A stretch of DNA of 64,000 bases from Sinonovacula constricta (lineage: Eukaryota; Mollusca; Bivalvia; Cardiida; Solecurtidae): assembly GCA_007844125.1 (NCBI GenBank), contig CM017571.1, forward strand, positions 3,995,771 through 4,059,770, in the 5' to 3' direction. Positions within the stretch are counted from its first letter, which is position 1; every line of letters begins with the position of its first letter. Position numbers and translations under genes: made by a program. This document shows positions 11,201 through 26,152 of the stretch, in pieces. The notes under the pieces are model-generated. The model saw nothing but the letters and a program-made list of their open reading frames with translations, was not told the DNA's origin and made no database searches.

Positions 11201-14200
11201 TGTTTGTAAATCTTTATAGTTCTCAGGTCTGGCATTGTTCTCATCTTTTACCATGTTAAGGTCTAGTAACTATCAATATCTCTTTGCAATAAAACTCCTC
11301 GGTACACATTGGGATGGGATGGGATTAGCCGGCATTTTGCCGATACTGCGCAGCGACATTTCTATCATTATAGCACAGGGGCATTTATGAGATGCCCAGG
11401 GACTGAACCCGGCCGGTCCATTATACTGACACCGACGAGTCGGACGTAATGCTGTCCCCTTAGCCCCAAGAGTTAGGAGGGAAGCCACTCCTACAAACTT
11501 TAAAGTCTTTAGTTTGACCGGGGTTCGAACCCACGACCTCCCGATCCGCAAGCCTACGCTCTACCACCTGAGCTATTTCGGCCAGTTGTACACATTGGCC
11601 ACTTTCAAAGGTGTAAATACCCTATTAAAGAAGTGACAACAAAGGTTATCAGTGTGTAAAGCTTGTGGAAAGGTAAAAACTGTGCTATTAGTAATGAAAA
11701 TGCACGTTGCACACTGTAATGAAAGCCACTGCAGGGCCACCTCTCATTTAATTTCCAAATGGAAATATTAGAACTGTAAAACAGAGCAAAACTTCTTTAA
11801 AGCTAACACCAAAAATATAATATGCATTTGTATTTTGGGTTTGACACCAACACTTACATGTAAAAGGTCATATGGCGCCGAATACAAATAAGTTTAATGT
11901 GGATAATATAATATGTTATCTGGTGTTTATACATATGGAGATTAGTAGAGTAATCTTTTTGGTTTGTATAAAGAGAATGAGCAAAGGTGTAAAAATAAGA
12001 TATACTTTGTCTGAGATTCTATCTGTTTTAAATATGTAAAACAGTTTACAGATCCTGTCAGAAATTAGTAAGAACTTAAAAATAAAAAGCAAAACAATAA
12101 CTCTAAATCAATTTTCATTTAGGACAATAAACAAAATTATTTAAGATGTGTCAAAGTTGAAGATAAAAAACAAATGCACAATTATTTTATTGTTGTATGC
12201 TATTCCTTAATAAAAACAAGATGCTGTGTTCAGAAAACACATTTTTATGCCCCCAGTAGCATAGTTTGTCATGATACAAATTAACCATAATCTTTTAAGT
12301 ACAAAACATGAAGATAAACCAAGAAACAAGGGTAGCCAGAGTTATGTAACTTGTCCGGGTCATGACCTGTTAACTGTTTAGTAAGTGTGTAAACTTTCAT
12401 GTCACTGCTCTTTGTATAAACTGACAAATATCCAACTTGCCAAAACAGGTTAACCATTTTTCTAAGTACATAAAGGGGAGATTACCCATAAAATAAAGTA
12501 ACCAGAGTTATTTAACTTATCTGGATCATGGCTTGTGCACGGTTAAGTGTGTAAACTTTTATGCTACTGCTCTTTGATGAAATTGAGAAATATCCAACTA
12601 GCAGATACAGGTTAACCATAATCTCTTTAAGTACGCAAAGTGGAGATAAACCAATAAATAAGGGTAGCCAGAGTTACATAAACAGTGCTAATTTTGCTTT
12701 ACATTAAATTAAGTAACATAACAATATAATAGGTGAGCTTTGATTCACCATGGAAAAACTGGCAGTAAGCATTCACCAGGAATTAAGTTACAGGCCAGTA
12801 TTTATCTCCATTGATAAATACATGGTTCTGCCCTACTAAAATGACAAATGAGCATTGGTCAGTATACCTGTGACAGGATCAACATTCAATGTCAATAAAA
12901 ACTAAATGTAAGTCTCCTTTTCATTGCATAGTTATTAAAATGTATTACAAATTATTTAAGTAAAATTATGTCTTTTTTTAGCCAGAACCAGCTACATCTT
13001 GATTTCCCATGTTACTGAGTTAATGTTAGGTGTAAATTTGTCTTACCCAGTGAGACAAGTTGCCTGAGAAGGGCTAACCTAGACCTTACTCTGCTGCGTA
13101 GCTTCCTGATGGTCATCTGCATGTTGCTGGAGCTAACGGCAGTCTGCGGGGTTCTGGGCATCTCCCCGTTCAGGAATTGCAGCCCACCCAGCCACTGTGC
13201 CCACAGGTATGGCCGACCCAGCTGGTCAAGGTAGCAGGAAAAATCCTGCAGCCTGCAAACATACCATATAAGGTAGCACTGCAATGGTGTCAATGATATA
13301 AACATTGCTGCATCACTTTGGGTAGTTTTAAAGCCTGCCTTATGTCAGCATCCTCAAGTAGGTGAAAATAAAGTATAAAAACTACACTGAACAAGACTTG
13401 ACATGGTGCTTCACTATACAAACACACAATACAATCAAAATACAAAACTTTAACTTGTACATGCACTAAAGCCAATCCAGGGCCTACCAGACTATCATAC
13501 TTGATTATATTTATGGATTTGATAAAAAACAACAACACATATATGAACACATGAACTTTCATTACAATCATTTAGCTGGAAAGAGCAATATAAGATGGAT
13601 TATACTTGCGCTAAAAACTTAATTCTTGGCATAATGCAAAACCCATGATAATGTCAACACTAAGATGCAGTATTAGTTGTATTGAAAACAAAAAGCATTT
13701 ACACTGAGAAATATAATAAAAGTTTAAATCTGACTATGCTTTTGACCATTGCAACTTAGAACATAAAGAAATTATAAAAATTTAACAAGGTCAACACATG
13801 TAAGCCATTTGGTAATGATAAAATTTTATCATGAACTCATTAATGTTCCAACCTAATGGCTCATTTGTCATTTTGTTCACAATTATTGAGAAGTGTCAGT
13901 ATTTTTGCTGATGTTCGTGTAAGTTAAGTTATATAGGAAGGAAGGGCGTTTTTTTTTCCAGCTGAATTCCATTTGACATGCTGATAATGAAACTTGTTGC
14001 CATTCAAATGGCAAAGTTTAGTGAAGATTGGGCCATCAATGTGGCCTGTAAGTGTTTTCACAAAGTATTTCTACCATGTCTCCTAGTGATCTACTTTTTG
14101 AACCCAAATGTCCCAATAATATACTCATCCAAAGTTTCATGCAGACAAACATTTTGACCATGTTTGGTGAAGATTGGGCTATAAATGTGGTCTCTAGTGT

Positions 14201-17200
14201 ATTCACAAGCTTTTTCAAAGATTTGACCTAGTGACCTACTTATTGACCCCACGTGACCCAGTTATGAACTCATTCAAGAGATCATGCAGAATGAACTCAT
14301 CTAAGACAGCAGGCAAACATTCTGATCAAGTTTAGTGACGATTGGGCCATAAATGGGGCCTCTAGTAAGTTCACAACCTTTTTCTAAAATTTGACCTAGT
14401 GACCTACTTTTTGACCCCACATGACCCAATAACAAACTTATCCAAGATTTTATACAGACAAAGACCCTGACCAAGTTTGATGAAGATTGGCCTATAAATG
14501 TGGCCTCTAGTGTGTTCACAAGCTTTTTTCTAGTGACCTATTTTTTGACCACACACGATCAATTTACGAACTCATCCAAGATTTCATGCAGAATAACTTT
14601 TTGACCAAGTTTGGTGAAGATTGGGCTATAAATGTGTTCTCTAGTGTGTTTACGAGTTTTCCCTAAAATTTGACCTAGTGACCTACTTTTTGACCCTATG
14701 TGACCCAATAATGTCATGGAGACAAATATTCTGACCAAATCTGATGAAGATTGGATAAAAACTGTAGCCTCTAGCATGATCACAAGCTAAAATGTTGACG
14801 CTGGATGCCGGACGAAGTGGTATCACAAAAGCTCACCTTGAGCAGTTGTCTTCAGGTGAGCTAAAAATAACATGAACATGTTTAATATTAATTGTGTATT
14901 CTTATTATGTCATTGGTGTAATGTCTCTGGACTGTGTATTGGGCGCAAGAGCCACATTAGTACACTTAAGTTCAAAATCACAGTTAATGTTAAATAAAAG
15001 ATTGATAACTTCTGACAGGCTTAAGTTACACTTTCACTGTTTCATAACAATTAGGACAATGGAATTAGGACAACGGATTTAAAACTGCATTCCCTGCATA
15101 GGCACTTGTTAAAGAAGCTTTTTTTTATGTTAAAGGGCCTATATTGGCAGTATATTTCCACTCAAAGGTTCAATGAATTTAACAAGTACAGCAGAAACCC
15201 AAGTACTATCATTCATGTAGACTTTCAGTGTTAATTTTAAGTTACCTAAATGTTAGATTTGGAAATGTCTGTCAGTTTTATTCTAATAACCATTATGTGA
15301 TGTCATTGCCAAAGAGTGTTTCATATATGAGCCAGTTCATAAAAAACAGGGACCGTATGGTGATTTTTACCAAAATTGAGATGTTTATATTTTATTACAC
15401 CCGGGACTTTGTTGAACACAAAATGTATAACTTCAGACAAAATTGTCATTTTAAACATATTTATTTGTGTATTAATTAAATCATAGCACATATACAACAA
15501 TGAAATTTTGTGATGTCATGAAGTCACTTAATACAAGGATTTGTAACATCTTCTTGTATCATGGGTATCAAAGACATGATAAAAACAAGATAAAGGTAAC
15601 GCATTAACAGTTTAATATAGAGTAACTGTAATGCTACACCTCCAATTGAAGAGTATCAAAATTATGGTTAAAATAATTCAAAACTTGGGGTTGAGGGTTC
15701 GAAACCAGGAGTTGCACTCAAGGCCTTTCTTTCCATTTTTTCACGCTGACATTTTTTCTGCATCACTCTACCAGATGTAGAATAAAACGTTTAGTTTTTA
15801 ATTTTTATTTTGTAAATGAATTTGAATTGAATAATATTTGCTAACTTTGATAACAAATGTATGACCTGATAAATTCCATGTCTAAAAAAATAAAATCATG
15901 TGGTGAAATTATTTTATATTTTGCAGCATCGATCAAAATACTTTATAAAACATTTTGGTAACTCTGAAATAAAACCTTTGACTATCAACAGCTTGGGGAC
16001 TTTTTTTTAATACAGCACAGTCAGCAGAAAAAATACGATAATTAGCCTTAACTGTGTTGAGTTTGTAAACCAGTAATTACATATTTGGGATAGTTTATGT
16101 CAGACCAATCAAGTAACATTTTTGTTTGGTTTGTCTAATGCTATAGTTTGTTTCCAAACAATACTTAATAGCAAAACATTTCTCCTAAAGAGTTTAAAAT
16201 ATAATATTTGTATTTCTAAACAGAAAAAACACCTTAAATATCAATTTTAAATGTCTATAAATTCGAAACTGGTTGAAGAATTTTCTTAACATTTGGCGTA
16301 AACATCAACATCTAAGTATACAACACATTAATTTTAAAATTCTGTATATTGTCTTTTAAACTTGCATTACCAAAATTCTATCTATTGCAACATGAAGAGG
16401 AAAAATGTAATGTTTGTCTTTGCAATAACCGGTGACGAAGCACAACATTGATTAAACAAATACACTAATTCTGAATGTCACTGTTCTCTATTAAATCTTT
16501 ATGTTATACAGGTGTGTTGAAATATGGGGAAAAACAATGAGTATATTTTTTTGCCATCATTTCATTGCTCTGTAACTTACGATGATGCTCGCCACAATAG
16601 AGCTTAAATGGAACATACCGCTACTCCCAAAAGTTTAACTTCAGACAATAAGCAATCTAATGTGTCTCAATCACACCCACCAGAACGCAAAAATCAACAG
16701 CTACACAAAGCAATAAACTCATCTCTCAACATTTAAAGATCAATAATCAGCTATTATTCGCATCTGTCTTCAGGTGGTGGGCAGGTTGTGGTCCTGTTGT
16801 TCTCTCGCAGGTAAGGTCCAATTTGTTTTGCAAGGTATACCTGTCTTTCCTGTGATTGGCAGATACCGATGTTAGTCGCACTCATGGTACATGCATGCCT
16901 TTCCAAAGTTTTACCCTAATTTGTAGTGTCTCGGCCAAAGTTACATCAATGTGCCCGGGAAACACTAGAAGTGAAACAGAATTGATGAAGATCTCTTATG
17001 CCATTTAGGGCATTGATGTAAAGGGACAAAAATGCATTCCATGCTGGCCACTCCCATGTTGAGCCATACATTATTGATACAATGGTTTTTAACGAAAGGG
17101 TTACGACATGTTCTGAAAGATATATTTTTTCAATTGTTTATCATGCTTTGTCCAAACTCAATATATAAACATTCTTCTATTTAAAATACTTTATAAATAA

Positions 17201-20200
17201 GCTTCTCAAACAATTACTTTACAATTATCATTTATATATAGCCATTCTATTTAATGCAAAATTCATTATATTTTGGGTAAAGTACCTTAATACAACATAA
17301 TTTATAACAGAAGCAGAAATATGACAGTTCAAATAACATATAGCATAAAAAGGGAAAAATAATAAAAAGTGTTGTAGTAATTCATCTTTAAAATATCCGA
17401 AGGGATATAAACATTAAACACAGTAGACATTTGTGTTTAATGTTTAATAAAAGGTGGACAGAATGCTGTGAAGTATTTCAATTTCAGTTAAATATATGGA
17501 CTTAATGTGGTAAGCATTTGCTCAAAGAAATGTATACTAAACTACGCCTGTTAAATCAGCCATGTCAAAAGGTAAGAAAACCAAAGTAATCAATAACCTA
17601 TATCTGCCAGAGTTTGGCAGTCACTGACACATTTTGACACATTTTCCGAGAAGTTGTGAGAATGTGCATTTAAGTCAGTTGAACAGGACAAAGTCGCTGC
17701 AGGACACGGTGGCTCTAACCCATGAATGATAACACAATGGTGTGACTTTTAGCAGGTGTTTACAGCATGCTATGTACACAGTGAAGGTAGCAATTTATCT
17801 GATTGAAGTGAACAACTTCTGCTGACTTTTTATTTACAATTATTGATGCACAAATAGCTAACAAACAAAACAAATGCACACTATACTGTGCTGCAGTTGT
17901 CAAGTCAATGTAATTAAATGTAATCATCTGTCCCTGTACAGTTTCAGTTACATTTACAATGCTTATCATAAACTTACTTTAAATTCCTTTTTGTCTGTCC
18001 TGATCTTTATTCACACATCAGAGCAGTATCTCACACTTAGCATAGATGTTAGTCCCGGGTGTTGTGATCTTAAAGAAGAATGGGTATTAAAAATATAATG
18101 TTTTCTGCACAGTTCCAATGTATTTTTTTAACAAATAAGCATAAAATAATAAAATTTAATATGAACAGCAGAATTTATATATAAATTATTATAATAATAA
18201 GATTGTTTGTAAAAGCGGTTATTTTCATTCTTAATATCACTTCCATCTTGTTAATCATTATAATACATGTATAAGTTTTTATTTACTAGAAATGTCACAG
18301 TAAAATACCCTCTAATTGTTTTGAAAATTTATGAAATATTGAACACCTATATTTACTGACCTGGATGTGGCCAGGGCACTGACATCAAATTATAGTGAAT
18401 GCTGTGTACCAAACAACTTGGATGCACAAAGTCATACAGCCTTCTGCGGAAAGCTTGTGAACTTCTTTTTCATGGAGCTTGCTGGAAAGATGGTTGACGC
18501 TGTGTGGTTTCGTCCCCAGGGTATTGCTGGTTGGAGATGGCCATGGTAATTTTTGTAACCAAGTTAAACTGAAAAACTCTCCCATAAGAAAATGTAAGAG
18601 AGTGCTTTGACCTTTGTCTCGTGTTGAAATGTGTACGAAGAACGTTGCCATTTAAACGTACCAGTACATGCTTTTGTGCTTTTTTAATGTTTTCTCACTA
18701 ACATCGAAAATATACACAAACTCACTTCTGCAAATCTTCACTCCTTTGAAAACACTGCCAGAGATGACCACATTGTTAAGTGTGGTCATTATATGTGCTT
18801 CTTTTACATCTTTATCCATTTCTCACATGTTGAGAATATTCTCAGTAACTTGATCGTCTGGAATCTTTTCTAAGCATTCATTACTACACATCCAGTTTTG
18901 ACTGCTTTCTTCATTCACGTCTTCATAACAATCAGACTTATCTCTGGAAGAACTCTCCACACAGGTCATATCAAACTGTTCTCCTAATCATCCTCTTATA
19001 ACTGCAATGCACCTGTCCTATTCACTTGTTGATAAATTTCTTTCTGTGGTCACAAGATGAGGATTAAAGTGTTTTGTTAATCACTTCTTGAAGGTCCTGC
19101 AAAATATAAGAAATACAATGTTGATAATAATTGAAAAAAATATGTATCTTTATTGATCAGTGTATTTGTACTTATTTTTATCTGTATATAAGTTGCACAA
19201 AGAAAAAATAGGAAAAAAAAAATCGGATCTGCGGGGATTTAATCTCGTGGGACCACATTCACTAGCATCAGTATTTACCTGATGCGCTATTATGTGCTTT
19301 ACATTTGAGATTGAGTAATATAGATATTTGTCATTACATGCCACTACAGACATAAATGATCTATTTTTAGAAATAAAAGTTGCTAAAAGAATACAGAATT
19401 TTAAACAAATGCCCTTTATTTTTCACAAAATTTATAAACATATAGTTACAAAGTACAACTGTACATATCATAATACAGCATACTCGTTATGGCTTAATGT
19501 TTAAACAGCTCAAGTACAAATACATGTACAATGTTGAAGTATTACAAACTGTCCACTTGCGCATTGCAGATGTCAATGAACAAAACAATTGTTTAAGTAG
19601 TTTCAGCAATTAATTTAAAAATAATAATAATACAAAAATACTTACCTCAAATTTGTCCATCGCGTAAACAATCAACTGTTGTTTCATGCTTCAACATGAC
19701 AAAAACGATGATTTTTATTCACAGCTTACATTCATCAATGTTTACATGAATTCAATAACTTTACAGGAACAATCGTATAAATTCGATGCCATTTTCGTCG
19801 ATGTTCGCTTTTTGATATTAAAGGTTCGCTTTTTGATATTAAAGGTCCACATAAAATGGCTCATGTAAGTACACACTGGATTTTTATCTTTTTTTTTTTT
19901 TTATTTAATTACATATACATTATTGGCAGCACAAAATTATAGTCAATATTGAAAAAATATCAAGTTTGATTTCTTAAAATATCCCATTTTGACTTCATAA
20001 TATCAGTTTTTTAAACTTTGGTCCATAGACACTTCCAGTAACTTCTATAAAGTTATAATGACTTCTATGCCAGGTCTGCAAATTGATTTGATCAGGAATT
20101 TATAAATTATGAAAACCTAAACGTTTATGGCTGCACTATATATCTTTTAAATGGTTTAAATATGACATACTTATTGAAATCGTTCAAGTAAAAGTTGTAC

Positions 20201-23200
20201 AGTCCACAGGGCTGTCATCTAGTTTAACAATATCAAAATAGGGTGAATATTTTTGCAACAATTTTTTGAGTTTATATAAGATTGGTCACTTAATTAGTAA
20301 CTGGTTTATAGTTTCAAAAAATTAATAGTATTTTTGGTATCCATACAAAGATCTCTGTATGAATAATTGTCTCTTCAAATAAATGGCATATGGCAATCAT
20401 ATTTTATCCATTACAGCCTTTCCCATATAAGTGTTTATTGCACAGCTGTATGCATTACTTATATATTTGATAAAATAAATATCTTTTATAGAATGGAATC
20501 AAATTCACAATGGACTATAAAATTCAACACGGGAAATGTCCAACAAATGTGTCCTTGACATTATAATGATTGCACCATGTCATGGTGATTAGAAAGGCTG
20601 ACATATCCCAATATGAGATATTACAGAATGGGATACATACATTCTTTAAACAATTGACTGATTAACCATGAATTTAACTATTAATCAGCTTCCATTCTTA
20701 AATGATATTTTTTATCAAGTGTTTGATAAAAACAACTTACGTAGTTAGTATATGTAACCAGATGTTTTAAATATATTTAAGTCTGTTACCTGTACATGTA
20801 TATTTAAATGCTCAGGATAACACTGTTCACCTGTGATCAGTATTGACCACTGTGACCAGTAGGTTACATAATATATGGCTTGGTATGGTTGAGTGTATGA
20901 GAATGTTGTTTTAAGGGTAAGTGAAATTCATGAATGCAATGTGTGTTTGTACTAGTTGTAGTTTAAATACTGGAGTCCTGATTTAAATATATTCATTCTA
21001 GGCTATACCTTTACAGAGTGTGCAGACTATATCGAATTACTAAAGAAACATATTATATTAGTTTCTTTTACCCGTTTTAACGGTAGTAATTAAGACATCT
21101 CCATTACGACTGGTAAGACCTTTTCTTTTATTGTATTGTATTATTAGCAATGATGATGTACTGCTGGAATGGTTTATATATTTGAAATATTGTTAATATA
21201 TTTGAAATATATATGACGTGATAAGTTGAATTAATATGAATTGTTGAAATGGTATTACCAATTTTATAATTAATATTCTTGTATTTTTATTTATGTAAAC
21301 TATTTATTCTGTTACAAGTTTCAATAGAACCTTTTCAATAAATATAGTGATCGACCTACATGTGTCCACTTATATTGAAACCCCACTTACATATAGGAAA
21401 TGGCAAAGGCTCTAATATATACATGTGATACAAGGGTTTGATAATGATAACATTTGTCACAATAACATAGGAAACTTACCCAAACCTTGCCAATTCATAA
21501 TGGTTGCTATGGTTAGGTGAAGAGTTGCCATGGTCCCCAGGATAAAGGCCATTGAGGATCATCTCTGGAGACAGGAGGTCACTGCAAACAGTACAATTCA
21601 TCATGCCAGTCATGGTTATAAACAACAGTCATGGTTACAGTACAACATCAAAAAAATCTTACATATAAACCTTTTCTGAAAAAGTTATTCCTGGATCACA
21701 AGAAAGAAATTCTAGCAAAAGTCACAAAAACCAACCTTTTCCTTTTAATTTATTAGAAGTAACTCTTCAATGCTGGAAAGAGAAAAGAGGATTGAATGAT
21801 AATTAGTGGAAAACATAATTTTCATAGTAAAATTTGTTTAAGGTAGAAATACTTACCTGCTATAAAATATGCATTTGGCTATTTTGAACTTAGAAAACAA
21901 CTGCCCTTTTTCTCCTTTACCACTCAGCTAGCAAGACTGGAGGAGGGACTCCCTTTTATAGTAGGTAAGTATTTCTAACAAAAACAGATTTTACTATAAA
22001 AGTCACATTTTAGTAACAGAATACCCTACTTGCTATAAAATATGTAGACTACTTAGCAAAGGTGGGAAGGTAGCTCACTCACCTAGCCACAAGTCCAGCA
22101 TGTCTGCAGGGATGCCATCCCCAAGTGCAACAAACATAGAACTTTATGTGCTGCTACGAAAAGTCTGATCAAGTGCAGATTGTTAGAGACAAGAGATAAT
22201 AGGTGGAAAGGAGGCCTTTTACCAAGAGGCAGCAATGGAATATTTCATCAAGAGGGAAATGGTTTACTAAAGCTCTAAGCTCAAGAGGTCTGATCTGAAA
22301 ACAAGGAAGATCTTAATGAGAAAGATCAGAATAAGCAATCCATCTAGTAATGGTGGCTTTACAGGAAAGATAAGTAAATTCCTGGCTGACCTAAGAGGTT
22401 TTACTCTATCTAGATAGCACTCCATCAGGATCAAAAGCATCCAGGTCTTTAGAAAAAAGGAATGGTGAAAGGGCAAGAAGCCATTGACGGAAGTTGTTTT
22501 TTTGGCAAGACAACCAGCCTGACAAAGTTAGGTCAGAAATGTAAGAAACAGGATTGGTCTGGTGACCGTAGACAGCTGGCTGGTGACCGCTGGTCAGTGA
22601 CCAATGATCATAGGTCAGTGACCGGTTACTGCTGGCGACCATTGATCATTGAAGAAAAGGCAACCGTTGACTGGTGACCGTTGACTGCTGCCCAGTGTAA
22701 GACAAAGTCTGACCAGAGACTGATATGTGCGTGACCAGTGACCAATGTAAGGGCGTTGATCAATGCACCTTATTCTGAAGCACTGACTTCATGCTCCTAC
22801 ACCAGTCAGAATCCATGACTGGTGACTTGTGAAAGCGTGTCAGTACTGGCAGGAAAGAACGAACCAAACTGGAACACTTAAGAGGATTCAGCTGGTGAAA
22901 ACAGATCTAGGAAAGCATCCAGAATCTGCCAGCTTTGGAAAAGCACTCGTTGAGAAGGCCTGACTCCCAAAATGTGGCAGACAGATAGTGGATGAGGTGT
23001 CAGACTAGTTTGACAATGTGCTATAAGGCTTATTTTTCTTCCGCAAATTATGTATGTTATGTATGTCTAATTTTGCACGCGCCAGGTCTTCTCGATATGG
23101 TGTCCAACTATAAATAACAAAGTTATGGACCGGACACGTTTTACTTCAAGGTCATGCTGTGACCTTGACCTTCAAAGTAGCAACCTGAATCTTGCATGTG

Positions 23201-26074
23201 ACACGTCGTCTCGATGTGATGATTATTTCTGTCAAATAACACGACCTCAAATAAAAAAGTTATGGGCCAAACACGAATGCGGGACAGACGGATGGCGACT
23301 ATATGCTCATTCAGGGAGCATAAAAATGAAGAAAGTTAAGCAAAATTATAACAAACATAATAATGTAACGAAGAAGACTTATCTGACGTCCACATAAGAT
23401 CATAATCACTTATAATTGGAATTTATCCAAGAGCAGAAAATAACCAATGATAGCAAAGCCGCGCATGTGCGGTAAGTACTGGGTACTGAGTTGCCTTAAA
23501 GGGGAAGAATGGCAGTTCTTTTTTCCAGTCACTAGTCAGATATAAAAGACCAAATACATATTTTATAGCTGGTAAGGTAATTTGCAACTAAAATGCTTCA
23601 ACATCAACATTCATTTGTATTAAGAAATTACTGTATTTGTTTAAACAGACATTCATACCACATATTTAGACTTTTCACTGAACTAATCACACAATCACCT
23701 GTCATTTCTACATGACTGGCAATTTCTGGAATGTCTGAAAACCTAGTGGGCCTGCTCCCTGGGCTGGGAAAAATCACCTTACATTGACTTATTCAGAAAT
23801 GAACACTTTGTGATCTTTGCAAGCTGCCAACTCTAATCAATGATTTAATTTAGGAGACAATAATTGCTATGTTATTGCACAGAGTAACTGAACAAGTCAC
23901 ACACCCTTAATTGCTAAAACTGCATCGTTCACAGTGTGTTTGCATGTAACGTGTGTTTTACTATCAGTTTTTCAGTTGGTAACAGGTGTGTAATTGGGTT
24001 GACTAGAACAAGAAGGTCACTTTTTAAATGTATATTATACCGGATATTTTAACAAAACTCACATTTCCACTGGTAATAAATTTGCATTTGTATGCAATGT
24101 AATGCTTTAGATATCAATGGAAGTATAGAGACTAATTTGCAAACTAGTACATATTAAATCATACAATTACTCAAAATGTATTATGTGTGTTTGTTTATTG
24201 GGTTTTATCATCATACCAACAGTATGATCAGTTATCTGGAGATGGTGTCCACTCAAAGCAGATATAGTGCTGCCTTCACAGTGTATAGCATGCATCGAAC
24301 AAATGGCATGATATCACATCCAGTCACATTATCCTGACACCAGGCCAACCAGTCTTGGAACTACCGTTATATTTGCTTGAGCTTTAGCAAGGGAGCTTCA
24401 CCACTACCATTTGTAATGAATGGTATGTCGAGGCCCAGGATCGAACCTGGGGCCTACCATACCTGGATCCAATGCTCTACCGATTGTGCTACCAGGTCTG
24501 GTTGAAAATGTTTTAATGTAGTTTTATGAATTCTTCAGTAGCTGCCGAGATAAAGCACATACACAAAATACTATTCAGGGGCCATAACTCTATGTTAAAT
24601 GGTTAAACTGGAACATGCCAATGATATGCACATCTCCTTTTGGTACTGATTGTTTCCATAAAGTTTTGTTGAAATCGAGCGTTTGTCAAGAAACAGCATG
24701 GAAACAAATGTTAATCTGTATACATGCTACATAACAAATCAAGGGTCATAACTCTGTGTTGAAGGCTTCAACGGGAACATGCTGAGGATATGCGCATCTC
24801 ATTTTGTTGTTGGATGTTTCCACAAAGTTAAAGTTAAATCCAGTCAGTAGCTGCCAAGAAAATGGCAAATCTCCTCATTATTCCATTGGGGGTGATAATT
24901 AGCATAAACTATTAGCAAAATGATCAATGTTTGAAAAGCTGACTTGCCCACAACAGGGTCATAAAAGTGCCACCCTCTATGTATGATATGCCTGATGGCA
25001 GTGAGTACTGTTTTTATTTGTGTATAGGAGCTTACAATTTTCAAAAAATGCCTACAAACCTTTATGCATTTAATATCATTTGTGTTTTGCTTTTTAATAA
25101 TGTCTTGTCTAGTGTTTTGTCTTAAGGTCGAAATGTTCTCACATGCTTACATTATAATACAAAATTGCATATTATTATGCAAGTAACTTATTTGGGGTTT
25201 TTTGCTGTAAATTATTTTTGTGCAACTGAAAGTTTTGCATCAGGATGGATTAATTATCTAGAACTAAGAGCTTTGTTATGACAATTAATTTAGGCATTTG
25301 CATTATATCAACACAAGGATGGCATTTAAGTCTTTTATGTTTTATCAGAGGCTCACATTTAAATGGCACGATTTATTAGAAGAAATGTACATTTTTCACA
25401 AAAAATCTCATATATTTTCATTAAAAATAAACCATCTTTTAGAACATTTAGACAAGATTCCATGTTTTTTTGTCATATCAGACATATTGTATAAAAACTT
25501 ATTATCAATTGGGAGAGAAATTACATTTGTAATTTCTAAGGAACAAAGTCTACTTTGTGCCCTTTTTCCTAAATGAAAGGCAATGAAAAACAAAGGAACA
25601 AAAGGAACAATAGGTAATGTCCTTGTATTCTGCACTTCATTGCAACAAAAGCTTTCTATATTAACGTTTGAAGTAAATCCCTCACATAAAAACAAACTAT
25701 GAAAAATAGTGACAAGGCTATGGTGTTGTTCATAGTGTTTAACACAAAATGTTGTTGAAGAGTGGAAATTATAATAAGTGTACACTAACAAGAAGAATAA
25801 AAAAAAAAAATGATGCAATTTTACACAAGTATCACAATTAAGCTTTTATATAATATCAGTATTAATTTTCTCAATTAGCAGCATTTATTTCAGTTTAATA
25901 TTGAAGAACAAGGGTTGCCTTATATCAATTTGTACTTTGAAAAAGAGTCTTGAGAAGAGGTTTGTGATGTTATGTGATGTGATGTAATGTGATGTGATTT
26001 GTAATGTGATGTGATGTAATGTGGTGTGATGTGATTTGTAATGTGATGTGATGTGATGTGATGTAATGTAATGT

Positions 26075-26152
<78 letters not shown>

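Noticed and set aside
11530..11587. tRNA gene (A and B boxes)
   Set aside because: The head is followed by a SINE body and flanked by an 11-bp target duplication, so it is a retroposed SINE. The same applies to 5075, 10066 and 24480.
18385..18651. 88-codon minus-strand frame
   Set aside because: No resemblance to THOC5 and the exon k to exon l junction already joins in phase, leaving no missing coding sequence there.
25408..25818. 136-codon minus-strand frame with hydrophobic start
   Set aside because: Low-complexity AT-rich DNA, Phe/Leu/Tyr-rich by composition, no domain, no splice context matching THOC5.
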